Both the position numbers and the translations under genes were made by a program. From NCBI RefSeq assembly GCF_020687385.1, contig NZ_JAJEQM010000001.1, forward strand, positions 124,001 through 188,000: 64,000 nucleotides of DNA. Reading direction: 5' to 3'. The notes beneath the pieces were generated by a model. That model did not search any database and was not told the DNA's origin. It was given only the letters and a program-made list of their open reading frames with translations. The stretch is from Hominilimicola fabiformis (lineage in GTDB: Bacteria; Bacillota; Clostridia; UBA1381). Of the stretch, positions 33,156 to 43,348 are shown one piece after another (position 1 is the stretch's first letter; each line of letters begins with the position of its first letter).

Positions 33156-35075
33156 CTAAGTTATTTTATTGAACATATATCGTACTTTATCTATCCGACT
33201 ATTTGGACGACGGGGCTGGCAAACAGGTTCACCGGTAGTAACATGGTACCCTTTTAACTCTGTTAAACAAACACTACGTCCATTTGTAAAGAAAGTTAAA
33301 TCACTACGATATTCTTGAATACACCGAGCAGGGATTTCTCCACTAAGAATGACCTCATTATTTTTCAATTGAGTGTCTACGATGTTCGCACAATATTTAG
33401 GAGCATCGTTGTATGCTCGTGAAAGATATTCCTGTGGTGCATAAACTTTAAAACTAAGATATGGCTCTAACAATTCTGTTCCAGCTTTTTTTAAGGCTTG
33501 CTCCAGTACAATAGGAGTAAGCATCCGAAAATCTGCTGGAGTACTAACAGGGCTATAGTATAAACCGTACTTAAAACAGATTTTACAATCCGTCACATTC
33601 CAACCATATAATCCTTGTTCGCAACCATAGCGTATCCCTTCCATAACTGCATTTTGAAATGATTGATTTAAGTATCCAAGAGAAACCGAGCTCTCATACT
33701 GCATTCCACTTCCCAACGGAAGCGGTGATACAGATAAACCAATGGAAGCCCAGAAAGGATTTGGCGGCACTTCGATGTGAATGGTATATTCTGCATTTTT
33801 TAACGGTCTCTCCATATAAATGACTGTAGGCTCTTTTAGTTCTATCTCCACATGATACTTTTCTTGCAACAGTGCACTAATCACTTCCATTTGTACTTTC
33901 CCTAAGAAAGAAAGTATAATTTCATGTGTCGTAGAATCCACGTAATATCGTAGAAGCGGATCACTATCTGAGATTTCCAAAAGGGCATCAAGCAACATTT
34001 CTCTCTGTTCAGGTTTACTCGGTTCAACAGTTGTTTGTAGTAGAGGGTGCGGATTTTCAATCTTTTTTCTCTGTGGCAATAGTTTTGTATCTCCAAGAAC
34101 ACTATTTAACTTCAAAAACTCATTCTGCAAAATAACAATTTCTCCGGAATAAGCCTTATCGATTTTACATAATTCACCATTTATTGAAGTATACATTTCT
34201 GTAATTTTTATTTTTTCCTTTTCCGATATTCTAACCGAATCTCGCAAATGCAGTACGCCACTATAAAGACGTATATATGCAAGACGCTGTCTTTTTTCCG
34301 AATACTCAATTTTGAAAACTTTTCCGCAAAGTTCAGACTGACCTCGATGTGTTGATGAATAAAATTTATTCGTAATCACTTCTATAAGGTTATCAATCCC
34401 TATATTGTTTTTTGCACTTCCGTGATAAACAGGGAACAGGGAACAATTCTGAAATCTTATGCTTTCCTCTTGTTCGAGTTCCAATGCTTCTAATGATTTA
34501 CCGGACATATATTTCTCTAAAAGGTCATCGTTTCCCTCTATTACCGTATCCCATTGTTCAGATTCGGTAAAGTTCGTCACACACATATTAGGATACAGTT
34601 CTACCTTCTGTTTGATTACAATTTCGGCAGAAAGTTTCTCTTTAATATCCTGATAAACCGTTGATAAATCAATTCCATTTTGGTCAATCTTATTGATAAA
34701 AAAGATTGTGGGAATACCTATTTTCCTAAGTGCATGAAATAATATACGAGTTTGTGCTTGTACGCCATCTTTTGCAGAAATCAGTAGAATTGCCCCATCT
34801 AAAACTGATAATGAACGATATACTTCTGCTAAGAAATCCATATGTCCTGGCGTGTCTATGATGTTCACCTTCGTATTTTCCCACTGAAAAGAGGTTATTC
34901 CTGTCTGAATTGTAATTCCTCTCTGACGTTCTAAAAGCGTATTATCCGTCCTCGTTGTACCTTTGTCCACGCTTCCTAATTCTGTAATCGCTCCACTGTT
35001 ATATAATAAGCTTTCTGTTAAGGTAGTTTTTCCTGCATCAACATGAGCTAAAACTCCAATATTAATAATTTTCAT
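33156..35075 (-). CDS. tetM: Tet(M) ribosomal protection protein
   Basis: A 639-residue translational GTPase related to EF-G that removes tetracycline from the ribosome. GTPase motifs are [14 protein letters not shown] and NKID; the C-terminal part resembles EF-G domains III-V. The length equals Tn916 Tet(M). A few substitutions from the Tn916 version as I remember it (for example KIGIPTIF for KMGIPTIF, and a cluster between residues 360 and 560) suggest a mosaic allele. ATG at 35075 follows GGAGG. Expression is controlled by the attenuator upstream. Confidence 0.95.
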   Translation of the reverse strand: MKIINIGVLAHVDAGKTTLTESLLYNSGAITELGSVDKGTTRTDNTLLERQRGITIQTGITSFQWENTKVNIIDTPGHMDFLAEVYRSLSVLDGAILLISAKDGVQAQTRILFHALRKIGIPTIFFINKIDQNGIDLSTVYQDIKEKLSAEIVIKQKVELYPNMCVTNFTESEQWDTVIEGNDDLLEKYMSGKSLEALELEQEESIRFQNCSLFPVYHGSAKNNIGIDNLIEVITNKFYSSTHRGQSELCGKVFKIEYSEKRQRLAYIRLYSGVLHLRDSVRISEKEKIKITEMYTSINGELCKIDKAYSGEIVILQNEFLKLNSVLGDTKLLPQRKKIENPHPLLQTTVEPSKPEQREMLLDALLEISDSDPLLRYYVDSTTHEIILSFLGKVQMEVISALLQEKYHVEIELKEPTVIYMERPLKNAEYTIHIEVPPNPFWASIGLSVSPLPLGSGMQYESSVSLGYLNQSFQNAVMEGIRYGCEQGLYGWNVTDCKICFKYGLYYSPVSTPADFRMLTPIVLEQALKKAGTELLEPYLSFKVYAPQEYLSRAYNDAPKYCANIVDTQLKNNEVILSGEIPARCIQEYRSDLTFFTNGRSVCLTELKGYHVTTGEPVCQPRRPNSRIDKVRYMFNKIT

Positions 35076-35090
35076 GTGATTTTCCTCCAT

Positions 35091-35177
35091 TCAAAAACCC
35101 AAAAGGGCATAAAAATCCCAGTGATAAATACTTTTATCACTGGGATTTTTATGCATAACCATAGGTATACAAAGCAT
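35091..35177 (-). CDS. orf12: tet(M) leader peptide (Orf12)
   Basis: A 28-codon frame (start LCIPMVMHKNPSDK, end FYALLGF) ending 15 bases before tet(M). Codons 9-23 lie in a stem made by AAATCCCAGTGATAAA and TTTATCACTGGGATTT (about 35112-35155). In Tn916 ribosome stalling here changes the fold and lets transcription pass into tet(M). Confidence 0.85.
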   Translation of the reverse strand: MLCIPMVMHKNPSDKSIYHWDFYALLGF

Positions 35178-35313
35178 ACAGATATTCTCTGGATACTTTA
35201 GAATCACATGATAAAGGTATTCTTAAACTGGGTACAAAAAACTAAGCCCTCCTAAAAAAGGACATCCAATTATTTGTTCCCACTATCAAATTGACAGTTT
35301 ATTTAAGAATACC
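35110..35313 (-). promoter_or_regulatory. tet(M) attenuator hairpins
   Basis: Two structured parts: the leader stem at about 35112-35155, and a long-range pairing of AAGGTATTCTTAAA (about 35215-35228) with TTTAAGAATACCTT (about 35300-35313). Both belong to the known transcription attenuation of Tn916 tet(M). Confidence 0.75.
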
Positions 35314-35353
35314 TTGCCGCATATTTATTAACTCCTTTTAAATAGATACTTAA

Positions 35354-35382
35354 ATAATAGCACGTAAGAGCATATTTGTCAA
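35354..35382 (-). promoter_or_regulatory. tet(M) promoter
   Basis: On the - strand TTGACA (35382-35377) and TATTAT (35359-35354) are 17 bases apart. It is a strong sigma-A promoter and starts the attenuated leader. Confidence 0.85.
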
Positions 35383-35451
35383 GGAATCTCCAATTTTTTA
35401 TCAAAGAGAGTACGTGATTACAAAATAGCTGTAATAATGTACCAATATTTG

Positions 35452-36366
35452 TTATTCTATAATCTTCCAATTACTCCCGTTCTTTTCAAGTACCAAATCA
35501 AATTGAGATACCTGCGTTGCTTTGGTCTGCTGGTCGATATACTCCACTGTCAGCGATACCGTGACTTGATTATCCTTACGATTGTGAATAGGATTTACCA
35601 GTTCTTGAAAGATGTACTCTTTTCCGATTGGTTTTAATATCCCGTCATTCACATAGTAGGAAAGTTCACTGGCTGTCGCTGTAGGATAGAGCTTGAAGAA
35701 CGTCGTTAAAAACTCATTGATTTCATTGGTTGTAATGGAATCAACCGTCCCCTCACTTTCAATGGCTTTTGGTTTATAACTTGATTTCTTAGGTATGTTG
35801 GTAATGGTCGGATTCTTAACCAGTACCATATTTCCAGAACCATCTACATAGACACTCACAATATAAGCAGAGTGGACGGTCTTTGTATTTTCTCCCTCTG
35901 TAATGAGCTGGTCTACACTGTAGGTTACATTAAACTCATTGTCGCCAGTTGGCTCTACCGTCCATATCTGAAATCCTCTTACAGAAGACGATACAGGAAT
36001 ATCTTTGCGTACTGTATCAACATTGAGAGCTTGAAGTTCATCTGTCAGATAGCCTTTTAGACTTTCCATTCGATTATCAATGGACTTATCGGATTGCTCC
36101 CATGAATAGTAGACTTTCGCAAAGTTCTCTACAAAATTTTCTACATGATGAGTATCAACGTATTCCTTTTCTATGATAGTTGTTTCGTGAATAGTATGAG
36201 TATCTATAGCTGTAAAGTGCTTGAATATCGCAAAGCTGAAACTAAGCCCTAAAAGTACCCACAAGGCAATCACAACCTTTTTATGAGGATTGACCTTATA
36301 GACACGAGGTTTCTTTTCCTTTGGTATCTGTTTTTCTTTATTCTGATTTTTTCTAAATTTCATCAT
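35452..36366 (-). CDS. orf13: Tn916 Orf13, TcpC-like channel protein
   Basis: About 304 residues: a short basic cytoplasmic start, a membrane segment near 30-50 (VVIALWVLLGLSFSFAIF) and an extracellular part made of NTF2-like domains, as in TcpC/VirB8-type proteins. ATG at 36366 has AAAGGAAG in front; the usual Tn916 start at 36384 is also possible and overlaps the orf14 stop. Confidence 0.88.
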   Translation of the reverse strand: MMKFRKNQNKEKQIPKEKKPRVYKVNPHKKVVIALWVLLGLSFSFAIFKHFTAIDTHTIHETTIIEKEYVDTHHVENFVENFAKVYYSWEQSDKSIDNRMESLKGYLTDELQALNVDTVRKDIPVSSSVRGFQIWTVEPTGDNEFNVTYSVDQLITEGENTKTVHSAYIVSVYVDGSGNMVLVKNPTITNIPKKSSYKPKAIESEGTVDSITTNEINEFLTTFFKLYPTATASELSYYVNDGILKPIGKEYIFQELVNPIHNRKDNQVTVSLTVEYIDQQTKATQVSQFDLVLEKNGSNWKIIE

Positions 36367-36380
36367 TAAATCTTCCTTTC

Positions 36381-37382
36381 TCATTGTTTGATTCGTCCTG
36401 CTCCCACTAAATGCTGTTGCCAGTAGGGGCTTGTTAAGTCGGCATAACCGATTGGGTCGCCTGCATGAAACATACGGTTATTGCCAAGGTATATCCCAAC
36501 ATGAGTAATATAAGAGCCAGCGTTATAGGTAGAATGAAAGAAAACCAAATCGCCAGCTTGTGCTTCCGATAGTGGGATATGCTGGGTCACATCATATTGC
36601 TGTTGTGCGGTTCGTGGTAAGTTAATTCCAGCTTTTCCATACGTCCATTGTGTCAGTCCGCTACAATCAAAAGAAGTAGTCGGGGAAGCTCCACCGTAAA
36701 CGTATCGTCAGCCCTCATATTTCAGTGCTTCGTCCATGATGGCTTGTACCGTATCATCATCAAACTCTGTTGTGACAAGATACTGCGTTACCAGTTGCAC
36801 ATAAAACATATTGCCATAGTTGTATCGCCAGCCCCCATTGATAGGTATGGCTATGGGATTGGGGTAAGACACTTTTTCGCCACCTGAATACTCTTTTGAG
36901 AAACTTTGAGCCAGTTCAAAGGTATATTTATTTCCACGATTAGCCACATACCCTAAGAAACCACCACCATAATTGTAGGACTGGATAACCGATTCTAAAT
37001 CTACACTGAGCCTTTCGCTACTGGCTAATAATTCACTGAAATACTTCACACCTTGCTTAATGGATTCTTCTGTACTCAATGAATTAGGTGGAAGACCGAG
37101 GGATTCCGAGGACTGCATAACATCTTCCGCAGTACCGCCCGATTCCACCTGTATAATCGCAAGAAGTATGTTGACATATTCTTCAACGCCATATTCTTTG
37201 GCATATTTTTCTACCATAGGCTTATGAGCCAGCACTTCTGCGGAAACATTCACACCTCCATAATGAATATTGGAAATTCCGCTGTCCTGTTCATCTGAAA
37301 ATAAAATGGCAACAAACAGAAGCAGTGAGAAGACCATCAAGAATAATCCAGAACCACCAATCACTAAAGTTTTCAACTTCAT
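36381..37382 (-). pseudogene. orf14: Tn916 Orf14, cell-wall hydrolase, broken by TGA
   Basis: The frame from 37382 reads a membrane segment (residues 10-28) and a lysozyme-like domain (LLAIIQVESGG) but meets TGA at 36710-36708 (codon 225), exactly where Tn916 has Trp in the EGWRYVYGG segment. The same frame continues to 36381 with the NlpC/P60 domain, including FDCSGL and HVGIYLGN. One G-to-A change explains the break. The 224-residue product keeps the muramidase-like part and lacks the endopeptidase. UGA readthrough cannot be excluded from sequence. Confidence 0.88.
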
Positions 37383-39556
37383 GGTTTCTTACCGACTTTC
37401 TTAATGGTGGCGGTTTTGATTGGTGGTCTACTTCTTGTATTTTGTAGTGGTACTCTTTGAACAGTAGACGGACGTTCTTTTGTGATTGGACGTTGTGAAG
37501 TTCTATCTGCTGTAGTGGTTGAAGTTGCTGGCTTTTGAACGGTTTTTTCTTGAACGGTATTGCCTTGGCGTTCCACTTTTGGACTTGAAAAATCGGACTT
37601 AACTGCTGGACGCTCTTGTTTGGCTTGTTGAGATTCCTTATATGAAGTCTGAATATTAGACTGTTTTGAGGTCTGTTCATCATGATATTGTTCTTGTCTT
37701 GTAGTCGGTCTTTCATGAACAGAAGAAGCAGGCTGTTTTTTCTGTTTGACCTGTTCCATTTCAGAGCGACGCTTCGCAATGGTTTTTCGCCTTTGTTCCT
37801 GCTGTTCCTTGCGTCCACTGGCTCTGTCCGCTTTGGTTTGAGAAATACTACTGGTTAAATCACGGACATTCTCTTTTACTTTGGATTTTCCTTGATATAC
37901 TGCATATCTTGCATTGGTCGGCAAATCTTTAACCTGTTCTTTCAAACCACTAGCAGTGTCTACCATTCTGTCTTTGGTATCAGCTACTGTACCGATGGTT
38001 TGACCGATACGTTTTCCAAGTGTTGATTTTTCCTTTCCGTCTGGTCGGGAGTGATCTGCTTGTGTCCTTGCAGAACTCCCCGAACCCGACTGTCCTTTTT
38101 TACCTGTAACAATGGCAGACCCAGCCCCTAGAGTAGTCATGGAACGTCCAAGTTTCCGCTGTAGACGGTGCATGTGAGCGTGCATAAGCATACGAGGTTT
38201 TCTCATCACACGACTTCCCACACTTTGAGAATCGTTACTCTGTAGAGAAAACATACTCATTAAATCGCCCAGCTTGAAGTAGATTCCTGCAAAGGTCACA
38301 ATCTGTAGAAAAGCAATCAAAAAGAACGGATAACCAGCCGATAAGGTATAGAGCATGGTTGAAATACTAAATGCTGTCGTAATAATCAATGTGATTCCAG
38401 CTCGTGTCAAAATGGTATTAAAGAGCTTTGTTATGGCTCGTTTTGACATACCATCAAATGATGGAATCATGCTTAAAATAAAGCTCACAGGCAGAAACAT
38501 AGCATAGATGATAAAAAGTACCTGCGAGAAAATCATGATTCCTGTTAATAGGAATACAAATATGGAAATCCCAATATTGAAGACAAATAGGAAGAAGACT
38601 GTACCTAAACGGTTAATGGTCTTTGTAATGGTTAGATTGGTATTGCTTCTGTCTTCAATTTCTTCCGCAACAATTTTTTCTCTGTCTTCGCCATTGTTGG
38701 AATCTGGGCTGGTGGAGAGCAGGCTTTCCACACGGTCAATACCGATACTTTCAATGTCTGAACTGTTGTATTGAAGCAGTAGCCACGGTTGCTGAACCTG
38801 TATGGAAAACAGGCTATCTCTGATTAAGTCCACGCTGTCCTTGCCTTGACTATCGGAATGGGGCATGACAATCTTCGTGCCAAGTGATAAACTGGCATTA
38901 CTGATGTCTGATGAAAAGTCATTGATTTTTTTAATGTAGTCGGGAGCGTAGGCAATAAAGGAAGCCGATAGGATAAACACCAGCACAAAATTCATAATGG
39001 CATGAATTGCCTTTGTGGTTTCTCTCTTTATCAGTCCCGTATAGGCAACATAAACCCCAAGAACCAAAATCAAGAGTAAGAGGAATCCAACATAGAAACC
39101 CTCTGTTGAAAATCCGTTTGCACTCACACCAGCTAAGGTCTGCATATTCTTACCAATGGAATCTGCTGTAGCGGAAATGAAGTCTAAGGAATAGGCTTCC
39201 TGTACTAAGTAACCTGTCGCATTGGAAACATACAAACTGATTGTCCAAATAAAATTGGTAATGGCATATAGTCCATACATGACCTGTTTTCCAATCCCGT
39301 CCGACCAGTTCCACGGAAGCCAGCCCCAGCTATTATCCACATAAAAATCCAGTTGATAGTTTTCAAGTGGGTATCGGCTGTATTCATTTGCCACATTGAC
39401 CGTATCATCTACCAAGCCCGCAGCTTGAACCACCGTTCCCAGCATGGCTAAAAGAAAAATGGCAATCACAAGTGTGAAAGCCACTGTCATTGCCACTTTA
39501 CCTAGACGTTTCAGCGTCCAGTTTGATTTTATTCTGTTTACTATTGATGGTTTCAC
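37379..39556 (-). CDS. orf15: Tn916 Orf15, VirB6-like membrane protein
   Basis: A 725-residue protein with an N-terminal signal-like segment, about seven membrane segments up to residue 440, then a long basic tail rich in Lys, Gln, Arg and Ser. It is the channel core of Tn916. Its stop overlaps the orf14 start by four bases. It is slightly shorter than the roughly 754 residues I recall for Tn916, with the difference probably in the low-complexity tail. Confidence 0.88.
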   Translation of the reverse strand: MKPSIVNRIKSNWTLKRLGKVAMTVAFTLVIAIFLLAMLGTVVQAAGLVDDTVNVANEYSRYPLENYQLDFYVDNSWGWLPWNWSDGIGKQVMYGLYAITNFIWTISLYVSNATGYLVQEAYSLDFISATADSIGKNMQTLAGVSANGFSTEGFYVGFLLLLILVLGVYVAYTGLIKRETTKAIHAIMNFVLVFILSASFIAYAPDYIKKINDFSSDISNASLSLGTKIVMPHSDSQGKDSVDLIRDSLFSIQVQQPWLLLQYNSSDIESIGIDRVESLLSTSPDSNNGEDREKIVAEEIEDRSNTNLTITKTINRLGTVFFLFVFNIGISIFVFLLTGIMIFSQVLFIIYAMFLPVSFILSMIPSFDGMSKRAITKLFNTILTRAGITLIITTAFSISTMLYTLSAGYPFFLIAFLQIVTFAGIYFKLGDLMSMFSLQSNDSQSVGSRVMRKPRMLMHAHMHRLQRKLGRSMTTLGAGSAIVTGKKGQSGSGSSARTQADHSRPDGKEKSTLGKRIGQTIGTVADTKDRMVDTASGLKEQVKDLPTNARYAVYQGKSKVKENVRDLTSSISQTKADRASGRKEQQEQRRKTIAKRRSEMEQVKQKKQPASSVHERPTTRQEQYHDEQTSKQSNIQTSYKESQQAKQERPAVKSDFSSPKVERQGNTVQEKTVQKPATSTTTADRTSQRPITKERPSTVQRVPLQNTRSRPPIKTATIKKVGKKP

Positions 39557-39558
39557 AT

Positions 39559-42006
39559 TTACACCTCTTTTCGCACAGGTGGTCTGGTATCAAAGGCATG
39601 GAGCAGTTCTTCAAATACAGGGTGGAACTGTATCACACCGACACGACCATATAAATCACTGATAAGGCATTGCCCGTTTTCCAAATCACGCAATCGCTTC
39701 TGATTGTTTTCGTCCTCTGGGTCTACACCAAAAAAGGCTAAGGTCTTTTTAATCTCGTTAAGGTCAGTGGAACGAAATGCAAATTTTAAGCCGAGGTTAT
39801 TTTTCAGTTTTTCATCTAAGAGGTCGTCTGTATTTTGGGTCACGAAATATACCCCAGCGTTCATAGCACGACCAGCCCGAACCAGCTTCATAGATAGTGT
39901 TTTTCCTTGTGCTACCTGTAAAAAGCTCCATGCTTCGTCTAAATCTACAATCTTGAAAATGCTTCGGTCTGTATGGATAAAGTCTAAAGCAAAGGTACTA
40001 ATGACAATCAGCATAGCAACGGATAAAAGCTCCATAGTGGTATATTCCTCAAAGGAAGTTTCCTTGTCGGGAAGTACCAAGTCCGCAACCTGTATAATGT
40101 TCAGTTGTTTTTCTAAGCTGATAGACTGCTCCACATAACCATTACTGAATAATAAATGTGCAAAGTCATAGTCTGTAAAACTTTCGATATGGTCGGCTAT
40201 ACTGGTACTTAGTGGCGTATTCTCAACCCGTAATTCCTCAATCACTTTCATCAACCCTCGTACTTCACTATTGGTTACTGCACGAATGGCTTTTCTAAGG
40301 ATTGGGAAGCGTTCCCCATCACGAGAGGAAATCCCCGTAAGGAATGTCAGAATATCAATAGCCAGTGATTCAGAATCTTTGGGATTTTTCATAATCACAT
40401 AAGGGTCAAGTAAGCCTTTGTTTTTCTCATCAGAAGTCAGAGTGACGATATTGATTTCATGGGAAATCTCTGGCAAGGTTTCTTTCCATCTGCCACGTTC
40501 TGCTTTTGGGTCTACAATCACTGCTTGTGCCCCATAAAGCACCGCATAATAGACGATAAGGTTATTCGCAAAGGATTTACCACCACCCAGCGAACCAACA
40601 AAAGCCGACGCTAACGCATTGGTTACTGAACCCTTAACCCCTTGACTGGCAAGAGCAGGTTTCAGATAGACATTGCGTCCAGTATCTAAGCTGTAGCCAA
40701 CATAAATCCCCTCATTTTCCCCCAGCATTTGAGTAGCACCAAAACCTAAACCAGCGAGGAAATCAGAGGTCACGTATTGAATATAATCATTCATATAACG
40801 CTTGCTGGCAGGTAAAAATTCTTCATGTAAGCCGAGCATATCCCCAAATGGTCGTACCAGTTTTACGCTTAAATCGTCATAAAAATCTTTCACTTCATTA
40901 CAACGACGTTTGAGTTCGTCAAGATCATTTGCTGATACCCTTACCACATAAGACAGCTTGTACATAGATTCCTTGCTTTGGTCTAAATTGGTTTCCAGCT
41001 CATTCACACTTTCCAGAGCTTCCGCCACATTGGAGCTGGTTTCATTATCACTTTGCCAAGCGTGGTTATCCAAGTCTTTCAGTTCTTTCTTTTTATTGCG
41101 GACAGTAGATAGGGCTTTACGATTCGCTACAATTTCCACATTCATTGACGTATCAATCGGGAATGTAAATTGCTGTTGCTGGTAGTAGAAGATTTCAGAG
41201 GACGGGAAGTCCAGTTCTCCGACAATGCTGTTAATGGTAAAGTAAGCTACATAGACGGTTTCATCTTCCTGCTGGATTTTCAAATATCGCTGTTTTTCTT
41301 CCACCAAACAGCGAGTAGGCTTAATCAAGTCATAGTATTTAATCAGCGTTTCATTATCCAGCTTTTTCTTTGATAGATGGTACTCATACTCTTCATAGGC
41401 AGTGCCTGTCTGTCCGTAAAGGTGTTCAATCAGATAGCCGAAGTCGTCCTTATCTAACCTGCGGATTTTGAAACGACGAGAGATTTTATTTTCTAAGAGC
41501 TTTTCCATCTTCTGAAAACGCAGGATTTCATCATTACTCATACTAACAAAATCGCCCATCAGCTTATGGTTCACATCATAGACAAAATCAGACAAAGCAT
41601 TTTTTGCTTCAACGGTAAGACTTTTCATAGAAAACTCCTGATCGTTGAGAAGCAACTTAAAGCCGATAAAGAAACGGTAGTTCACTTGATTTTCGCCAAT
41701 CATGGATATTAAAGCGTCTGTCTGTTGGTCGATTTTGTCATAGGCAACCGCTTTGAGCTTGCCAGTGACTTCATTTTTGGAACGCTCTTGTGCAGAACGT
41801 ATGCTGGATTCTGTACTGATTTGTAAAGCATGAATTTTGCCATCACGATTTTGTGCGATAAGCTGTCTGAAAGAATCATGCACTTGTATTTTCTGTTCTG
41901 GACTTAGAAATGAGTAATTGTAAGGAACAAGCTCATAGTAAGCATAACATTCCCCGTCTTTATTCCAGACGAGATTGTTTTCAATGTATTTAATTGGATA
42001 TGCCAT
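39559..42006 (-). CDS. orf16: Tn916 Orf16, VirB4-like ATPase
   Basis: An 815-residue conjugation ATPase with Walker A GSLGGGKSFANN near residue 485 and a Walker B-like FKIVDLDEAWSFL near residue 700. The ATG at 42006 (AYPIKYIENN) gives the Tn916 length. It powers channel assembly. Confidence 0.92.
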   Translation of the reverse strand: MAYPIKYIENNLVWNKDGECYAYYELVPYNYSFLSPEQKIQVHDSFRQLIAQNRDGKIHALQISTESSIRSAQERSKNEVTGKLKAVAYDKIDQQTDALISMIGENQVNYRFFIGFKLLLNDQEFSMKSLTVEAKNALSDFVYDVNHKLMGDFVSMSNDEILRFQKMEKLLENKISRRFKIRRLDKDDFGYLIEHLYGQTGTAYEEYEYHLSKKKLDNETLIKYYDLIKPTRCLVEEKQRYLKIQQEDETVYVAYFTINSIVGELDFPSSEIFYYQQQQFTFPIDTSMNVEIVANRKALSTVRNKKKELKDLDNHAWQSDNETSSNVAEALESVNELETNLDQSKESMYKLSYVVRVSANDLDELKRRCNEVKDFYDDLSVKLVRPFGDMLGLHEEFLPASKRYMNDYIQYVTSDFLAGLGFGATQMLGENEGIYVGYSLDTGRNVYLKPALASQGVKGSVTNALASAFVGSLGGGKSFANNLIVYYAVLYGAQAVIVDPKAERGRWKETLPEISHEINIVTLTSDEKNKGLLDPYVIMKNPKDSESLAIDILTFLTGISSRDGERFPILRKAIRAVTNSEVRGLMKVIEELRVENTPLSTSIADHIESFTDYDFAHLLFSNGYVEQSISLEKQLNIIQVADLVLPDKETSFEEYTTMELLSVAMLIVISTFALDFIHTDRSIFKIVDLDEAWSFLQVAQGKTLSMKLVRAGRAMNAGVYFVTQNTDDLLDEKLKNNLGLKFAFRSTDLNEIKKTLAFFGVDPEDENNQKRLRDLENGQCLISDLYGRVGVIQFHPVFEELLHAFDTRPPVRKEV

Positions 42007-42382
42007 AAAATTCACTCCTAACTGCTGTAATGGCTTCTTGTGGCTGGTTTCTGCCAAGCGTTACTTTTTTTCCTGCATAGGTCAGCTTTGGTCGCAGTGC
42101 ATAAGCAATGACAGACTTCAAAAATCCATAAGGCTTTTTACCATCAAAAGTTTTTGTAGACATAAACCATGTGAAAGCCACAGGAATCCCAAAGTATTTG
42201 AGAAATGCTCCCTCTATCATGGAAAGAGGGGGCAAGTTGCCAAGTATCATCACTGCAAAGAGTGACACGACAAACCATGTCATTTGCGTAAAGGTTATGG
42301 GAAACGGAAGTCTAAAATCATTGATAGAATACAGTACCTTTTCCACAGACCAGATACTGGTATAGCTTCGTATTTTCTTCAT
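41990..42382 (-). CDS. orf17: Tn916 Orf17, TcpE-like membrane protein
   Basis: A 130-residue protein with two or three membrane segments (ITFTQMTWFVVSLFAVMILG and a following one) and a basic C-terminal part, as in TcpE. ATG at 42382 follows AAAGG; longer frames to 42496 run through a hairpin. It overlaps orf16 by 17 bases. Confidence 0.82.
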   Translation of the reverse strand: MKKIRSYTSIWSVEKVLYSINDFRLPFPITFTQMTWFVVSLFAVMILGNLPPLSMIEGAFLKYFGIPVAFTWFMSTKTFDGKKPYGFLKSVIAYALRPKLTYAGKKVTLGRNQPQEAITAVRSEFYGISN

Positions 42383-42407
42383 GTAATCAATCCTTTCATA
42401 AAAAATA

Positions 42408-42430
42408 GGGGTAGCTGATTGAGCCACCCC
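42408..42430. terminator. Hairpin between orf18 and orf17
   Basis: GGGGTAGCT and AGCCACCCC pair around GATTG with one mismatch. It could reduce readthrough between ardA and the channel genes. Confidence 0.4.
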
Positions 42431-42470
42431 GTAAAATAGAAAATCTGCCAGTAGTAATGTACCGACAGAT

Positions 42471-42968
42471 TTAATAGACGATTTCAAAAATCCCATGATT
42501 GGTTGAGATAAACGTTCCTGAAAGGTCTAAATCCCGACCATAGGCTTGATAATCAATATAGTTTTGAAGACTAGCTGGTACTTCGCCTAAAGCACCCGTT
42601 TCTTCAATGTAGTAGCGTGCCACGTCATACATATCATCACAATCGGAATGAATGATAATATCCTCTTGATGTTCGCTTAGTTCTTCAATGCTTGAAAAAT
42701 GAGTGAGCAGAGCAGATAGCTCCGATTGTAATTCTTCGGGTAATTCCGATACCATTTCCCATAGTCGATTGAGTTCGCCAATGGAAGTGTATTCGTCAAC
42801 CGTAAAGGGTAACTCGTAGTCATGAATGGCGTATTCCTCATATTCATCATTCAAGCCGATTTTCTCTTTGACTTCCTCAAAGTCAATGGGAAAGGTAAAC
42901 CACGCACCGACCAATTCGCCCTCATTGTATTTGCCTAAATTCGCAATATAGACTTGCATATCGTCCAT
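42471..42968 (-). CDS. ardA: Tn916 Orf18, ArdA antirestriction protein
   Basis: A 165-residue acidic DNA mimic with YIANLGKYNEGELVGAW at the start and the conserved YGRDL end. It inhibits type I restriction enzymes when the element enters a new cell. The ArdA-like part of the 9534-13547 protein is a distant paralogue. Confidence 0.93.
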   Translation of the reverse strand: MDDMQVYIANLGKYNEGELVGAWFTFPIDFEEVKEKIGLNDEYEEYAIHDYELPFTVDEYTSIGELNRLWEMVSELPEELQSELSALLTHFSSIEELSEHQEDIIIHSDCDDMYDVARYYIEETGALGEVPASLQNYIDYQAYGRDLDLSGTFISTNHGIFEIVY

Positions 42969-43084
42969 ATATTCACGTCCTTTCTTTGTAGAGATTCAAA
43001 AATCCCTACCGCACTTCGTTTGGTGTACCATTCCTTTGCGGAACATAAGAAAACCACTTATATTCCACAAAAGAACGGTTTTAT

Positions 43085-43306
43085 TTAAGCACCAATAATG
43101 CGATTGAATAGCTCTAGTAAAATGTCTTTTACTCCAGCAGCGTTGAAGACTAAGCCAACCGCAATAATCGCAATAATTAAAAAGCCAATCAGTTTGCTAA
43201 ACTCACGCTTGAAGCCAAGATACAAGCCAATCACAACGATTGCTAAAAGCACCAGTGATTGAGCGTTTGATAGAAACCAGTTATAAAGGTTTTGTCCAAA
43301 ATTCAT
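43085..43306 (-). CDS. orf19: Tn916 Orf19, small membrane protein
   Basis: A 73-residue protein with two membrane segments (SLVLLAIVVIGLYLG and IGFLIIAIIAVGLVF). A GAGAACATT-type site stands before the ATG. It is part of the Tn916 transfer module and may be TcpD- or pilin-like in size; its role is not established. Confidence 0.82.
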   Translation of the reverse strand: MNFGQNLYNWFLSNAQSLVLLAIVVIGLYLGFKREFSKLIGFLIIAIIAVGLVFNAAGVKDILLELFNRIIGA

Positions 43307-43348
43307 AAAAATGTTCTCCTCTCTATATTCAATGAATTTGTATTTGAG

